Notes under the pieces: model-generated
What the model saw: only the letters and a program-made list of their open reading frames with translations
Database searches by the model: none
What the model was told of the DNA's origin: nothing
Assembly: GCF_029889845.1 (NCBI RefSeq)
Contig: NZ_JARANV010000002.1
Location: 124,001 to 188,000, forward strand
Length of the DNA stretch: 64,000 nt
Direction of reading: 5' to 3'
Source of the DNA: Halomonas sp. 25-S5
GTDB lineage: Bacteria; Pseudomonadota; Gammaproteobacteria; Pseudomonadales; Halomonadaceae
Part shown: positions 16,142 to 24,949 of the stretch, in pieces
Numbering within the stretch: the stretch's first letter is position 1
Layout: every line of letters starts with the position of its first letter
Program-made: the position numbers and the translations under genes

Positions 16142-17881
16142 TCAGTACAGTCCCGTGATCTCGCCGTTGTCGTCGATATCGAGCCGCGTGGCGGCCGGCG
16201 AGGCGTTGAGCCCGGGCAGGGTGCGGATGTCGCCGGCCAGGGCGTAGACGAAGCCGGCACCAGCGGAGAGTCGCACCTCGCGCACCGGCAGCCGCCAGCC
16301 GGTCGGGGCGCCGAGCCGGCTCGCATCGTGGGACAGCGACATGTGTGTCTTGGCGATGCACACCTGAAAGGACCCGTACCCCTGGCGCTGCCAGGCCTCG
16401 AGCCGCTCCCGGGTGCCGGGGGCGAAATCGACCCCCTCGGCGCCGTAGAGGCGCGTGGCGATGCGCTCGATCTTCTCCGCCAGGGCCATCTCGGCGGAAT
16501 AGAGGAAGTGGAAGCCGTTGCCGGCCTCGTTGGCCTCGTCAATCGCCTCGATCAGCGCCTCCGCGAGGGCCAGGGCGCCCTCGCCGCCGTCGCGCACATG
16601 GCGGGAGACCTCGGCGCGTACCCCCACCGAATCGCATAGCTCGCGGATGGCGGCGTATTCGCTGGGGTGGTCGCCGGGGAAGGCATTGATCGCCACCACG
16701 GGCGAGAGGCCGTGGGCGCGCACGTTGTCGATCTGCTTGAGCAGGTTGGCGCCGCCTTCCCGGACCTCGTCGGGGGACTCCGTCAGCAGCGAGTCGGGCA
16801 GCGGCTGTCCGGGCACCACCCGGTGGCGGCCGCTGTGGTACTTCAGCGCGCGCACCGTGACCACCAGCACCGCGGCATCGGGGACGAGGCCCGAGGCCCG
16901 GCACTTGATGTTGAAGAAGCGCTCGGCGCCCATGTCGGCACCGAAGCCCGCCTCGGTGACCAGGAAGTCGCCGGCGTGCAGGCCGATGCGGTCGGCGACG
17001 ATCGAGGAGTTGCCGTGGGCGATGTTGCCGAAGGGGCCGGCGTGGATCAGCGCCGGGGCGTGCTCCAGGGTCTGCAGCAGGTTGGGCTTGAGCGCCTCCT
17101 TGAGCAGCACCGTCATGGCGCCGGCGGCGCCGATCTGCTCGGCGGTGACCGGCTCGCCGTCGCGGTCCAGGCCCACGATCAGCCGGCCCAGGCGGCGGCG
17201 CAGGTCGGCCAGGGAGTCGGCCAGCGCCAGCACCGCCATCACCTCGGAGGCGGCGGTAATCTCGAAGCCGCCCTGGCGGGGCACGCCGTCGCCGCGCCCG
17301 CCGAGACCCAGTACAAGATGCCGCAGGGCGCGGTCGTTGAGGTCGATGACCCGCTGCCAGCACACCTCGCGAGGATCCAGCTCGGGCTCCAGGCGATGGT
17401 GCAGGTGATTGTCGACCATGGCCGCGAGCAGGTTGTGGGCCGCGCCCACCGCGTGAATGTCGCCGGTGAGATGGAGGTTAATGCGCTCCATGGGCAGCAC
17501 CTGGCTGTAGCCGCCGCCGGTGGCGCCGCCCTTGAGCCCCAGGGTGGGGCCCATGGAGGGCTGTCGCAGGGCCACGGTAGCGGTGTGGCCGAGCCGCTGC
17601 AGCCCCTGCACCAGGCCGATGGCGGTGGTGGTCTTGCCCTCGCCGGGCGGGGTCGGGGTCATCGAGGTCACCACCACATAGCGTCCTCGCGGGCGCTCGG
17701 CCAGGGTCGCCACGGCCGCCAGGTCGAGCTTGGCGATGCCGCGGCCGTAGGGCTCCACCGCCTCGCCGGGTAGACCCAGGCGATGGGCGATCTCCTCAAT
17801 GGGCCAGAGGCGCACCGCGCGGGCGATGCTCAGGTTGTCGGCGGGCCGGGATGGGGCCTGCTGGGTCGCTTGGGGTGCCAT
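16142..17881 (-). CDS. fhs: Formate-tetrahydrofolate ligase
   Basis: A 579-residue formate-THF ligase (10-formyl-THF synthetase), which links formate, ATP and THF or, in reverse, yields ATP while releasing formate. The P-loop PTPPGEGKTTT lies near residue 70, and RQPSMGPTLGLKGGATGGGYSQV is the family-specific block (shown here only in part). The start at 17881 (MAPQ) has AGGAGGAGAG upstream, which is much better than an in-frame start 42 bases earlier. About 20 residues longer than common homologues, mostly at the N-terminus. Its neighbours are THF-dependent demethylation genes, so it probably closes the one-carbon balance of that cluster. Confidence 0.95.
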   Translation of the reverse strand: MAPQATQQAPSRPADNLSIARAVRLWPIEEIAHRLGLPGEAVEPYGRGIAKLDLAAVATLAERPRGRYVVVTSMTPTPPGEGKTTTAIGLVQGLQRLGHTATVALRQPSMGPTLGLKGGATGGGYSQVLPMERINLHLTGDIHAVGAAHNLLAAMVDNHLHHRLEPELDPREVCWQRVIDLNDRALRHLVLGLGGRGDGVPRQGGFEITAASEVMAVLALADSLADLRRRLGRLIVGLDRDGEPVTAEQIGAAGAMTVLLKEALKPNLLQTLEHAPALIHAGPFGNIAHGNSSIVADRIGLHAGDFLVTEAGFGADMGAERFFNIKCRASGLVPDAAVLVVTVRALKYHSGRHRVVPGQPLPDSLLTESPDEVREGGANLLKQIDNVRAHGLSPVVAINAFPGDHPSEYAAIRELCDSVGVRAEVSRHVRDGGEGALALAEALIEAIDEANEAGNGFHFLYSAEMALAEKIERIATRLYGAEGVDFAPGTRERLEAWQRQGYGSFQVCIAKTHMSLSHDASRLGAPTGWRLPVREVRLSAGAGFVYALAGDIRTLPGLNASPAATRLDIDDNGEITGLY

Positions 17882-18092
17882 CACCGTCTCTCCTCCTGGG
17901 CGTCGGCGGATCATGCCTCGCATCTCGTTCAGTATCGTGCGCCTGACGCTGCCCTCTTGCCTGTCGACGTCCGCGGCCTTGGGCGCAGCGACACGCGGCG
18001 TAAACTCGCTGCCCTTGCCGAGGGTCGAAGGGATGGACTATTCCTGATGACAACGTCGCCCGGCCGAGCGCCGGCGAGGGGAAGGAGGGGTG

Positions 18093-19118
18093 ATGGAAGC
18101 TCCCGTACCGGCCAAGGACCACCATGACATCGGTTTCCTGCTGCTGCCGGGCTTCTCCCAGCTCGCCTTCTCCGCGGCGCTGGAGCCGTTGCGCATGGCC
18201 AACCACCTGGCCGACCGACCCCTCTATACCTGGCACCTGGTGAGCGCTGACGGTACTGCGGTGACGGCCAGCAACGGCCTGGCCATGGCGGTGGATCAGG
18301 CGCTGGAGCCCATGCCGGCCCTGGACCTGCTGCTGGTGTGCGGTGGGGTCGAGGTGCAGCGCCACGACGATCGCGCGACCCTGTCCTGGCTGCGGCGCCT
18401 GGCCGAGCGACACATCCCCTTGGGGGCGGTGTGCACCGGCGGTTATGTGCTGGCCCGTGCGGGGCTGCTCGACGGCTATCGCTGCACCCTGCACTGGGAG
18501 CATATCGGCAGCCTGCACGAGGCGCGGCGCTTCCCCGCGGTGACCTTCACCTCCCAGCTCTTCGTCATGGATCGCGACCGCTACACCTGTTCGGGCGGCA
18601 TTGCCCCCCTGGACATGATGCTCAACCTGATCGGCCGCCAGCAGGGGCTGGCCGTGGCCGAGGCGATCGCCGAGGAGTTCATCCACGAGCGCATCCGCGG
18701 CGTGGGCGACCGCCAGCGCAGCCCGCTGCGGGTGCGCCTGGGCCACAGCCATCCCAAGCTGGAGGAGGTGGCCACCCTGATGGAGGCCAACCTCCAGGAG
18801 CCGCTGGCCCTGGACGAGCTGGCCCGCTATGCCGGGCTGTCGCGACGCCAGTTGGAGCGGCTCTTTCAGCGCTATGTGGGCTGCTCGCCGCTCAAGTACT
18901 ACCTCGAGCTGCGCCTGGCCCGGGCGCGGCTATTGCTGCAGCAGACCCATATGCCGATCACCGAGGTGGCCCTGGCCAGCGGCTTCGTCTCGCCGCCGCA
19001 CTTCACCAAGTGCTACCACGACCATTTCGGCCACTCGCCGAGCGGGGAGCGCAAGCGCCGCCACGACCGCCAGGCCGATCTGGCATCGCCGCCCGGCGAT
19101 CGGACGCTGGACGGCTGA
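18093..19118 (+). CDS. GlxA/GbdR-type AraC-family transcriptional activator
   Basis: A 341-residue regulator with an N-terminal DJ-1/PfpI-like domain (about residues 12-180; the elbow GAVCTGGYVLARAG is visible) and a C-terminal AraC DNA-binding domain (about 225-325; two helix-turn-helix units, the second ending in FVSPPHFTKCYHDHFG). This architecture is shared by GbdR and SouR, which in Pseudomonas activate glycine betaine, dimethylglycine and sarcosine catabolism. The flanking genes (fhs, dimethylglycine dehydrogenase-like and GcvT/DmdA-like) fit that role. A strong GAAGGAGGGG ribosome site precedes ATG 18093. It converges with the next gene, the two stops being four bases apart. The 211-base gap to fhs should hold both promoters. 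Confidence 0.9.
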   Translation: MEAPVPAKDHHDIGFLLLPGFSQLAFSAALEPLRMANHLADRPLYTWHLVSADGTAVTASNGLAMAVDQALEPMPALDLLLVCGGVEVQRHDDRATLSWLRRLAERHIPLGAVCTGGYVLARAGLLDGYRCTLHWEHIGSLHEARRFPAVTFTSQLFVMDRDRYTCSGGIAPLDMMLNLIGRQQGLAVAEAIAEEFIHERIRGVGDRQRSPLRVRLGHSHPKLEEVATLMEANLQEPLALDELARYAGLSRRQLERLFQRYVGCSPLKYYLELRLARARLLLQQTHMPITEVALASGFVSPPHFTKCYHDHFGHSPSGERKRRHDRQADLASPPGDRTLDG

Positions 19119-19122
19119 GCCC

Positions 19123-21690
19123 TCAGCCGCGCGGCCGGGCGTTGTCCGGATCGTAGAGTGGCCGGTAGCCCACCGCTGCCACCCGCATCGGATAGTGCTC
19201 GGCGAAGTACTCCAGCAGCAGGGTGCGCCCCTCCTCGGCATAGTCGACGGGCAGATAGCCCAGGGCGATGTTGCGCCCGATGGATGGCCCGTAGGCGATG
19301 CTGGTCACGTAGGAGCGTCGGCCCAGGGCGTCCACCGGCACCTCGCCGCTCTCGGGGTCGAGCAGCGGCGACTGGCCGACCGGGAAGCGCTGGGTGCCGG
19401 CGGCATCATGGTGATCCTCCATCACCAGGGTACACAGGGTGGCCGGCTGGCCGTGCCGTTCGCGCTGTTCCAGGTAGGCGGCCTTGCCGTGGAAATCCGC
19501 GGCCTTGACCCTGGGCCGTGCAAGGCCCGCTTCGACGAGGTTGTAGTCGGTGAGCAGGTCGACGTTCTGCAGGCGCAGGCTCTTCTCCAGGCGGCGGCTG
19601 TTGGCGTAGGCCTCGATGCCCACCGGCGTGACCCCGGCTTCGAACAGCCGATCCCAGAGCGCCAGACCGTAGCTGAAGGGCACATAGAGCTCCCAGCCCT
19701 GCTCGCCCACGTAGGAGATGCGAAAGGCCCATGCCGGCAATCCCTGGATGCGGATCTCGCGGGCGGTGGCGAAGGGGAAGCGGGCGTCTTCCAGGCCCTC
19801 GGGATCGTCCGCCAGGGCCTGCAGGGTACGCCGGGCGTTGGGGCCCCACAGGCCCAGGGTGGCCAGGCCGTCGCTGCGATCCTCCAGGTGCCAGCGGGTC
19901 AGGCCGGCCGCCTCGGCGCGGCGGGTGATCCACATCAGGTCGCGGTGGCCGGTGTCGCCGCCGCAGATCACCCGCCAGGCGTCCCTGGCCAGGCGCACGA
20001 TGGTGAGGTCCGAGTGGACGCCGCCGGCGGCATCGAGGAAGTGGGTATAGACCCCCTTGCCGACGGGGGTGTCGCCGCCCACCCGGGCCACCGAGAGCCA
20101 CTCCAGCAGCGCCTCGGCATCGCGGCCCGCGATATCGTAGATGGCGAAGTGGGAGAGGTTGATCATGCCCACGTCGTCGGACAGCGCCAGGTGCTCGGCA
20201 TTGGATACCCGCCAGAAGTGGCGGGCGTCCCACTCGGCCGGACGCTCGGGCACCCGCTCGGCATAGCGCTCCAGCAGCGCCTCGTTGGCAGCGTAGCCGT
20301 GGGCGCGCTCCCAGCCGGCGGCCTCCATGAAGTGGCCGCCGAGCGCCTTCTCGCGGGGCCAGAAGGGGCCGCGGCGCAGGTCGCGGCCGCTCTCGAAGGG
20401 CTCGCGGGGGTGCACCGGCGGGTCGTAGATCTTGCGGGCGATCTCCCGGCAGCGGCCCAGGACGTGGTGGGGCGTCTTCTGCACCGGGTAGAAGCGCGCG
20501 ATGTCGATGCCGCAGGGGTCGAGCTCGGGGCGGCCATGGGTCAGCCAGTCGGCGAGCAGCTTGCCCATGCCGGGGCCGTCCTTGACCCAGACGGCCTCGC
20601 AGAACCACAGGCCGCGGGTCTCCGGCGACTCGCCCACCAGGGAGCCGCCGTCCGAGGTGACCGAGAGCAGGCCGTTGAAGGAGTGCTTCTCGTCCCAGCC
20701 CAGTTCGCCGAGCACGGGGGCGAGTTCGATGGCCCGCGCGAAGGCCTCGGCCACCTGGTCCAGCTCGAGGTCGCGCATGGAGGGCGAGAGGCGTGCCCGG
20801 TCGCGCGGGAGGATGGCGCGAGGATCCACCAGCCGCGGCTCGCGGGACTCATAGTAGCCCCACTCCAGCTGGCCGCCCTCGGTGCTGGTCGGGTCGCCGG
20901 TATCGCGCAGGTAGGCGGAGTTGCCCTGGTCGCGCAGCAGCGGGTAGCCGATCTCCTTGCCGGTGCCGGCGAAGGTCTCGAAGGGGCCGAAGAACAGCAG
21001 CGGATGCTCCACTGGCATCAGCGGCAGGGCCGCGCCACCCATGGCGGCGGGGATCGGCCCCCAGATGCCCGAGGTGATGATCACCCGCGGGGTGGCGACA
21101 TAGCCCCTGGGCGTCTCGACGCCGCACACCCGGCCGTCCTGGACGTCGATATCCAGCGCCGGGGTCTCGGCGAAGGCGCGCAGCTGGCCGCCCGCCACGG
21201 CGCGTTCGATCAGCTCGCCGGCCACCCGCTGGGAGCGCGGGATCACCAGGCCGGCGTCGGGGTCCCACATGCCGCCCAGCACCTGGTCGCGGTCGAGCAG
21301 GGGAAAGCGTGCCACCACCTCGTCGGCATTTACCATGCGGACGTTGGTGCCGAAGGCCTTGCCCGAGGCGACCTTGCGCTGCAGTTCGGCCAGGCGCGCC
21401 TCGTCGCCGACCCGGGCGATCTCCAGGCCGCCGACCTTGTGGTAGTGCCCCAGGGCCTCATAGAAGCGCTGGCTGTAGGTGGTGGTGTAGCAGGAGAGCC
21501 GATCGTGGGCGGTCATGAAGCAGAAATCGGAGGCGTGGGCGGTGGAGCCGATGTCCGAGGGGAGGGCGGAGGTCTCGAGCCCCACCAGGTTCGTCCAGCC
21601 CTGCTCGATCAGGTGGTGGGCCACCGAGGCGCCGACGATGCCGCCCAGGCCGATGATCACCGCGTCTGCCTGCGAGGGTAGGGTCGCCAT
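19123..21690 (-). CDS. Dimethylglycine/sarcosine dehydrogenase-like flavoprotein with GcvT domain
   Basis: An 855-residue two-part enzyme. The N-terminal half is a DAO flavoprotein: GLGGIVG near residues 14-20 for FAD, and GSTAHAS around residue 52 where dimethylglycine oxidase and dehydrogenase attach FAD covalently to histidine. The C-terminal half, from about residue 440, is a GcvT aminomethyltransferase fold that binds THF and captures the methyl group as methylene-THF (family knowledge). The start at 21690 is preferred to a longer frame because GAGGAGG lies just upstream and the extra 89 residues look non-coding. It is divergent from the DmdA-like gene over a 235-base region with a palindrome. 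The exact methylated amine is not determined. Confidence 0.87.
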   Translation of the reverse strand: MATLPSQADAVIIGLGGIVGASVAHHLIEQGWTNLVGLETSALPSDIGSTAHASDFCFMTAHDRLSCYTTTYSQRFYEALGHYHKVGGLEIARVGDEARLAELQRKVASGKAFGTNVRMVNADEVVARFPLLDRDQVLGGMWDPDAGLVIPRSQRVAGELIERAVAGGQLRAFAETPALDIDVQDGRVCGVETPRGYVATPRVIITSGIWGPIPAAMGGAALPLMPVEHPLLFFGPFETFAGTGKEIGYPLLRDQGNSAYLRDTGDPTSTEGGQLEWGYYESREPRLVDPRAILPRDRARLSPSMRDLELDQVAEAFARAIELAPVLGELGWDEKHSFNGLLSVTSDGGSLVGESPETRGLWFCEAVWVKDGPGMGKLLADWLTHGRPELDPCGIDIARFYPVQKTPHHVLGRCREIARKIYDPPVHPREPFESGRDLRRGPFWPREKALGGHFMEAAGWERAHGYAANEALLERYAERVPERPAEWDARHFWRVSNAEHLALSDDVGMINLSHFAIYDIAGRDAEALLEWLSVARVGGDTPVGKGVYTHFLDAAGGVHSDLTIVRLARDAWRVICGGDTGHRDLMWITRRAEAAGLTRWHLEDRSDGLATLGLWGPNARRTLQALADDPEGLEDARFPFATAREIRIQGLPAWAFRISYVGEQGWELYVPFSYGLALWDRLFEAGVTPVGIEAYANSRRLEKSLRLQNVDLLTDYNLVEAGLARPRVKAADFHGKAAYLEQRERHGQPATLCTLVMEDHHDAAGTQRFPVGQSPLLDPESGEVPVDALGRRSYVTSIAYGPSIGRNIALGYLPVDYAEEGRTLLLEYFAEHYPMRVAAVGYRPLYDPDNARPRG

Positions 21691-21778
21691 GGTCGTCCTC
21701 CTCATTTCGAGGGTTTCCCGCAGGATAAGGCAGGCCCCGGGCGGCACGCTGTCCCGCGGCGACGCCCCCTTGCCTGGC

Positions 21779-21807
21779 GGCGACAGGCCGCGGCCGGCCC
21801 TGTCGCC
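21779..21807. promoter_or_regulatory. Palindrome GGCGACAGG/CCTGTCGCC in divergent promoter region
   Basis: A perfect 9-bp inverted repeat with an 11-base centre lies midway between two divergent demethylation genes (starts 21690 and 21926). Symmetric placement suggests an operator, possibly for the GlxA/GbdR-type activator at 18093. It could also be an mRNA hairpin. Confidence 0.45.
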
Positions 21808-21925
21808 CACGCCAAAGAGCGGGGCGTCCATGGCGAGATGGGCCGTCGCCACCGGGGCTAGTGTCGAAGGCAAGGGCGGCCGGCGGGCGCCGGTCCCCGC
21901 CAGCGAGACAGGGGAGGAGACGGTC

Positions 21926-23131
21926 ATGTCCCAGGCCATTGAGAGCATCCAGAGCACTCAGAACACCCCATCGGCACCGGAGATCCTGCTCTATCCGCGC
22001 ATCCGCAAGTCGCCGTTCTTCTATGCCTCGCGGCGACACGGGGTGCGCAAGTACAGCGTCTATAACCACCACTACCATCCGCGCCTCTACACCGATCCGG
22101 TAGACGAGTACTGGGCCCTGGTGCAGGGCGTGACCCTGTGGGACGTCGGCGTCGAGCGCCAGATCGAGATCGCAGGCCCCGACGCCTTCGCCTTCACCCA
22201 GCGGCTGGTCCCCCGGGATATGCGTCATTGCCAGGTGGGGCAGTGCAAGTACGTCTTCGTCACCGCCCCCGACGGCGGCATCCTCAACGACCCGGTACTG
22301 CTGCGTGTCGAGGAGAACCGCTTCTGGCTCTCGCTGGCCGACAGCGACATCCTGCTATGGTGTCGCGGCCTGGCGGTCAATTCCGGCCTCGACGTCACCC
22401 TCCAGGAAGTGGACGTGGCGCCGGTGCAGGTCCAGGGGCCGAAGGCCAAGGCGGTGATGGTGGACCTGTTCGGTGAGGCGGTGCTGTCGATGCCCTACTA
22501 CCACCTGATGGAGGCCGAGCTCGACGGCATGTCGTTGGTGATCTCGCGCACCGGCTACTCCGGGGAGATCGGCTACGAGATCTACCTGCGCGAGGCCAGC
22601 CGCTTCGGCGAGGCGCTCTGGCAGCGGGTCTTCGAGGCCGGCCGCCCCCACGACATGCAGGTGATCGGCCCCTGCCACATCCGCCGCATCGAGGGCGGCA
22701 TCCTCGCCTTCGGCTGCGACATCTGGTACGACACCAACCCCTTCGAGGTGGGCATGGGCTACGACTGGATGGTCGACCTGCGTGGCGACGACGACTTCAT
22801 CGGCCGCGCCGCCCTGGAGCGCATCAAGGCCGAGGGGGTGTCGCGCAAGCTGGTGGGGGTGGAGATCGACGGCCCGAGCGTCGGCTACTTCACCGACGGC
22901 GCGATGATCGATGTCTTCCCGGTGTTCGCGGCGCACGGCGAGCGGATCGGCAAGGTGACCTCGGCCACCCGCTCGCCGCGCCAGGAACGCAACATCGGCT
23001 ACGCCATGGTGCCGTTCGAGTACACCGAGCTGGGCACGCCGCTGCGCATCGAGGCCAATACCGGCCCCCAGGACGCCGTGGTGGTGGAGAAGCCCTTCCA
23101 TGATCCCAGCAAGGCAATTCCCAAGGGATAA
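21926..23131 (+). CDS. GcvT/DmdA-like THF-dependent methyltransferase
   Basis: A 401-residue stand-alone aminomethyltransferase-fold protein, related to GcvT and to the dimethylsulfoniopropionate demethylase DmdA. Core pieces seen: VTLWDVGVERQIEIAGPDA in the first domain, TAPDGGILNDPVLLRV, SRTGYSGEIGYEIYL, RIEGGILAFGCDIWYDTNPFEVGMG and a C-terminal GKVTSATRSPR. DmdA transfers a methyl from DMSP to THF; other branches act on other methylated onium compounds. A MetF-like reductase follows six bases later, which could reoxidise 5-methyl-THF and favours a methyl-THF product. The start at 21926 has GGGGAGGAG upstream; the frame is open further but that part lies in the regulatory region. Confidence 0.83.
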   Translation: MSQAIESIQSTQNTPSAPEILLYPRIRKSPFFYASRRHGVRKYSVYNHHYHPRLYTDPVDEYWALVQGVTLWDVGVERQIEIAGPDAFAFTQRLVPRDMRHCQVGQCKYVFVTAPDGGILNDPVLLRVEENRFWLSLADSDILLWCRGLAVNSGLDVTLQEVDVAPVQVQGPKAKAVMVDLFGEAVLSMPYYHLMEAELDGMSLVISRTGYSGEIGYEIYLREASRFGEALWQRVFEAGRPHDMQVIGPCHIRRIEGGILAFGCDIWYDTNPFEVGMGYDWMVDLRGDDDFIGRAALERIKAEGVSRKLVGVEIDGPSVGYFTDGAMIDVFPVFAAHGERIGKVTSATRSPRQERNIGYAMVPFEYTELGTPLRIEANTGPQDAVVVEKPFHDPSKAIPKG

Positions 23132-23137
23132 ACCGCC

Positions 23138-24055
23138 ATGAACGATGCCAATCGGGCCGTCCTGACGGCGGCCCTCGCCCGCCCCGTCTGGCAGGCGAGC
23201 CGCTACGAGCTGTTGCCCATCACCGGCCTGCAGGACACGGCCCGGGCCCTGCCGTACGGCGCCGTGGTCACCGTGACCTGCTCGCCGCGCCACGGACTCG
23301 AGCGCACCCTGGCGGCCAGCGAGTGGCTGGTCGGGCGGGGCTTTCGGGTGGTGCCGCACCTCGCCGCCCGGATGGTGCACGACCGCGCCCACCTGGAGCG
23401 GCTGTTGGGGCGCGTGGCGGCGCTGGGCATCGATGACGCCTTCGTGGTGGGCGGCGACGCCGAGCGAGCGGTGGGGGCCTACCCCCACGGACTGGCGCTG
23501 CTCGAGGCCATGGCCGGCCTGACGCTGCGCCCGGCGCGCCTCGGCGTGCCCGCCTATCCCGAGGGTCACCACCGCATCGAGGCGGCCGACCTGCAGCGTG
23601 ACCTGGAGGCCAAGGCGGCGCTGGCCGACTACGCCGTGACCCAGCTGTGCTTCGAGGCGAGGCCGCTGCTGGCCTGGCGCGAGCGGCAGCGGCGGCTCGG
23701 CCTGCCGCTGCCGGTCCATGCCGGCATTCCCGGGGTGATGGAGCCCAGACGACTCCTCGCCATCGCCCTGCGCCTGGGGCTGGGCCCCTCGGTGCGCGCC
23801 CTGCGCCGCCAGTCGGGCTGGATGGCACGGCTGCTGAGGCCCTCGCCCTACTATCCCGATGCCCTGCTGGAGGGGGTGGGGCCGGTCCTGGGCGATCCCG
23901 GTGCCGGCTTCGTCGGCCTGCATGTCTTCACCTTCAACCGGGTCGCCGCCACCCGCCGCTGGCTGGAGACACGTCAGGACCTGATGCCCGATCGGCCGGC
24001 GGTCGATGCGCCGAATGCCCAGCTCGTCACCTCCGCCAGCGAGCCGCTGGCTTGA
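23138..24055 (+). CDS. Methylenetetrahydrofolate reductase-family protein
   Basis: A 305-residue TIM-barrel flavoprotein of the MetF family. Recognisable parts are the early YELLPI (the glutamate corresponds to the catalytic glutamate of FEFFPP in MetF), GAVVTVTCSPRHGLERTL, VPHLAARMV as the folate-site strand, and VVGGDAER where MetF carries a RGD(P) loop. Divergent enough that it is probably not the main biosynthetic MetF. It follows the DmdA-like gene by six bases and is therefore likely to process its 5-methyl-THF product to methylene-THF (inference). A hairpin lies after the stop. Confidence 0.82.
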   Translation: MNDANRAVLTAALARPVWQASRYELLPITGLQDTARALPYGAVVTVTCSPRHGLERTLAASEWLVGRGFRVVPHLAARMVHDRAHLERLLGRVAALGIDDAFVVGGDAERAVGAYPHGLALLEAMAGLTLRPARLGVPAYPEGHHRIEAADLQRDLEAKAALADYAVTQLCFEARPLLAWRERQRRLGLPLPVHAGIPGVMEPRRLLAIALRLGLGPSVRALRRQSGWMARLLRPSPYYPDALLEGVGPVLGDPGAGFVGLHVFTFNRVAATRRWLETRQDLMPDRPAVDAPNAQLVTSASEPLA

Positions 24056-24061
24056 CCGCCG

Positions 24062-24087
24062 TGGCTGTCTCCATCGGGCGACAGCCA
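24062..24087 (+). terminator. Hairpin after the MetF-like gene
   Basis: TGGCTGTC / GACAGCCA form an 8-bp inverted repeat around a 10-base loop, seven bases after the stop at 24055. No T-run follows. Probably ends or trims the DmdA-like/MetF-like transcript. Confidence 0.45.
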
Positions 24088-24270
24088 GGGAGAGAATGTG
24101 GAAGCCGTCTCCCTCGCCACCTCGAGAGGGCATGTCGGCCTATACTGGACCTCGTCGGGTGGTGCCGGATTGCGCGACCCCTCTCATCGCCCCAAGCCGT
24201 CATGGTCACTCACGCCTGGAGTCCGATGGTATTTCAGCAGTGGCGTCCCGCGCCCTTCAGGAGGTGACAG

Positions 24271-24870
24271 ATGAGCAAATCGATCGTGGTGGGGTCTACC
24301 CTGGCCGTGCTGGGGCTGGGCGGGCTGGCCTTCGGAGCCTGGCAGATCCAGGACCAGCAGCGCGGCCCCGAGTACGCCGAGATTACCAGCGTGGAGACCC
24401 TGACGCGCACCGTGGAGACCCCCCGCGAGGTGTGCGAGCAGGTGGTCGTGCAGCTGCCACCGGAAGCCCCGACGGGGCAGGGCGCCAGCCGTGATCCCCA
24501 TCGCGTGGTGGGCACCGCCGCCGGGGCCATCGTCGGCGGCCTGCTCGGCAACCAGGTCGGCGGCGGCAGCGGCAAGAAGATAGCCACGCTGGCCGGGGCC
24601 ATCGGCGGCGGCTTGGCCGGCCGTGAGGTCCAGGAGCGCGTGGAGGCACGCCAGCATGCCCAGGCGGCACAGTCCCAGCCGCGTACCACCACCCGCCAGG
24701 AGTGCCGTACCGTGGTCGACACCCGTCAGGAGACCGAGGGCTACCAGGTCACCTGGCGCCACGGCGAGACGGTGCAGACCAGCCGCCTGGACAACCCGCC
24801 CCAGGGCGACCGGGTGCTGATCGAGGAGGGGCAGCCGCAGTGGAGTGCCGTCTCCTCGCAAGGTGGCTGA
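24271..24870 (+). CDS. Glycine-zipper 2TM domain protein
   Basis: A 199-residue envelope protein. An N-terminal hydrophobic segment (about residues 6-24, AVLGLGGLAFGAW) serves as signal anchor or signal peptide. A central glycine zipper (VVGTAAGAIVGGLLGNQVGGGSGKKIATLAGAIGG in outline, about residues 75-110) is the 17-kDa surface antigen-like 2TM motif. Two cysteines, at about residues 53 and 149, flank it in repeated contexts (E.C / QECRTVVD), as in this family. The role is unknown, often outer-membrane associated. AGGAGGTGAC precedes the ATG, a very strong ribosome site. It has no functional link to its neighbours. Confidence 0.85.
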   Translation: MSKSIVVGSTLAVLGLGGLAFGAWQIQDQQRGPEYAEITSVETLTRTVETPREVCEQVVVQLPPEAPTGQGASRDPHRVVGTAAGAIVGGLLGNQVGGGSGKKIATLAGAIGGGLAGREVQERVEARQHAQAAQSQPRTTTRQECRTVVDTRQETEGYQVTWRHGETVQTSRLDNPPQGDRVLIEEGQPQWSAVSSQGG

Positions 24871-24893
24871 AGGAGCGCCATCTCGTCATGAAA

Positions 24894-24929
24894 GACAGCG
24901 CCCCGGCCATCACTGGCCGGGGCGCTGTC
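24894..24929. terminator. Strong bidirectional hairpin
   Basis: A perfect 15-bp stem (left arm 24894-24908, right arm 24915-24929) with a 6-base loop, flanked by AAA on the left and GTTGT on the right. It serves the glycine-zipper gene from the left and the truncated puuB remnant from the right. Confidence 0.75.
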
Positions 24930-24949
24930 GTTGTCGGGGGCAAGGCGCC

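Noticed and set aside
18829..21681. A 950-codon plus-strand frame opposite the dimethylglycine dehydrogenase-like gene
   Set aside because: It starts inside the GlxA-type regulator in another frame and is antisense to a gene with clear FAD and GcvT motifs; composition is that of a shadow frame.
24160..24173. TGGTGCC-like sequence followed by TTGC, resembling a sigma-54 promoter before the glycine-zipper gene
   Set aside because: The GG to GC spacing is nine bases instead of ten and CACG is replaced, so it does not meet the class requirement.
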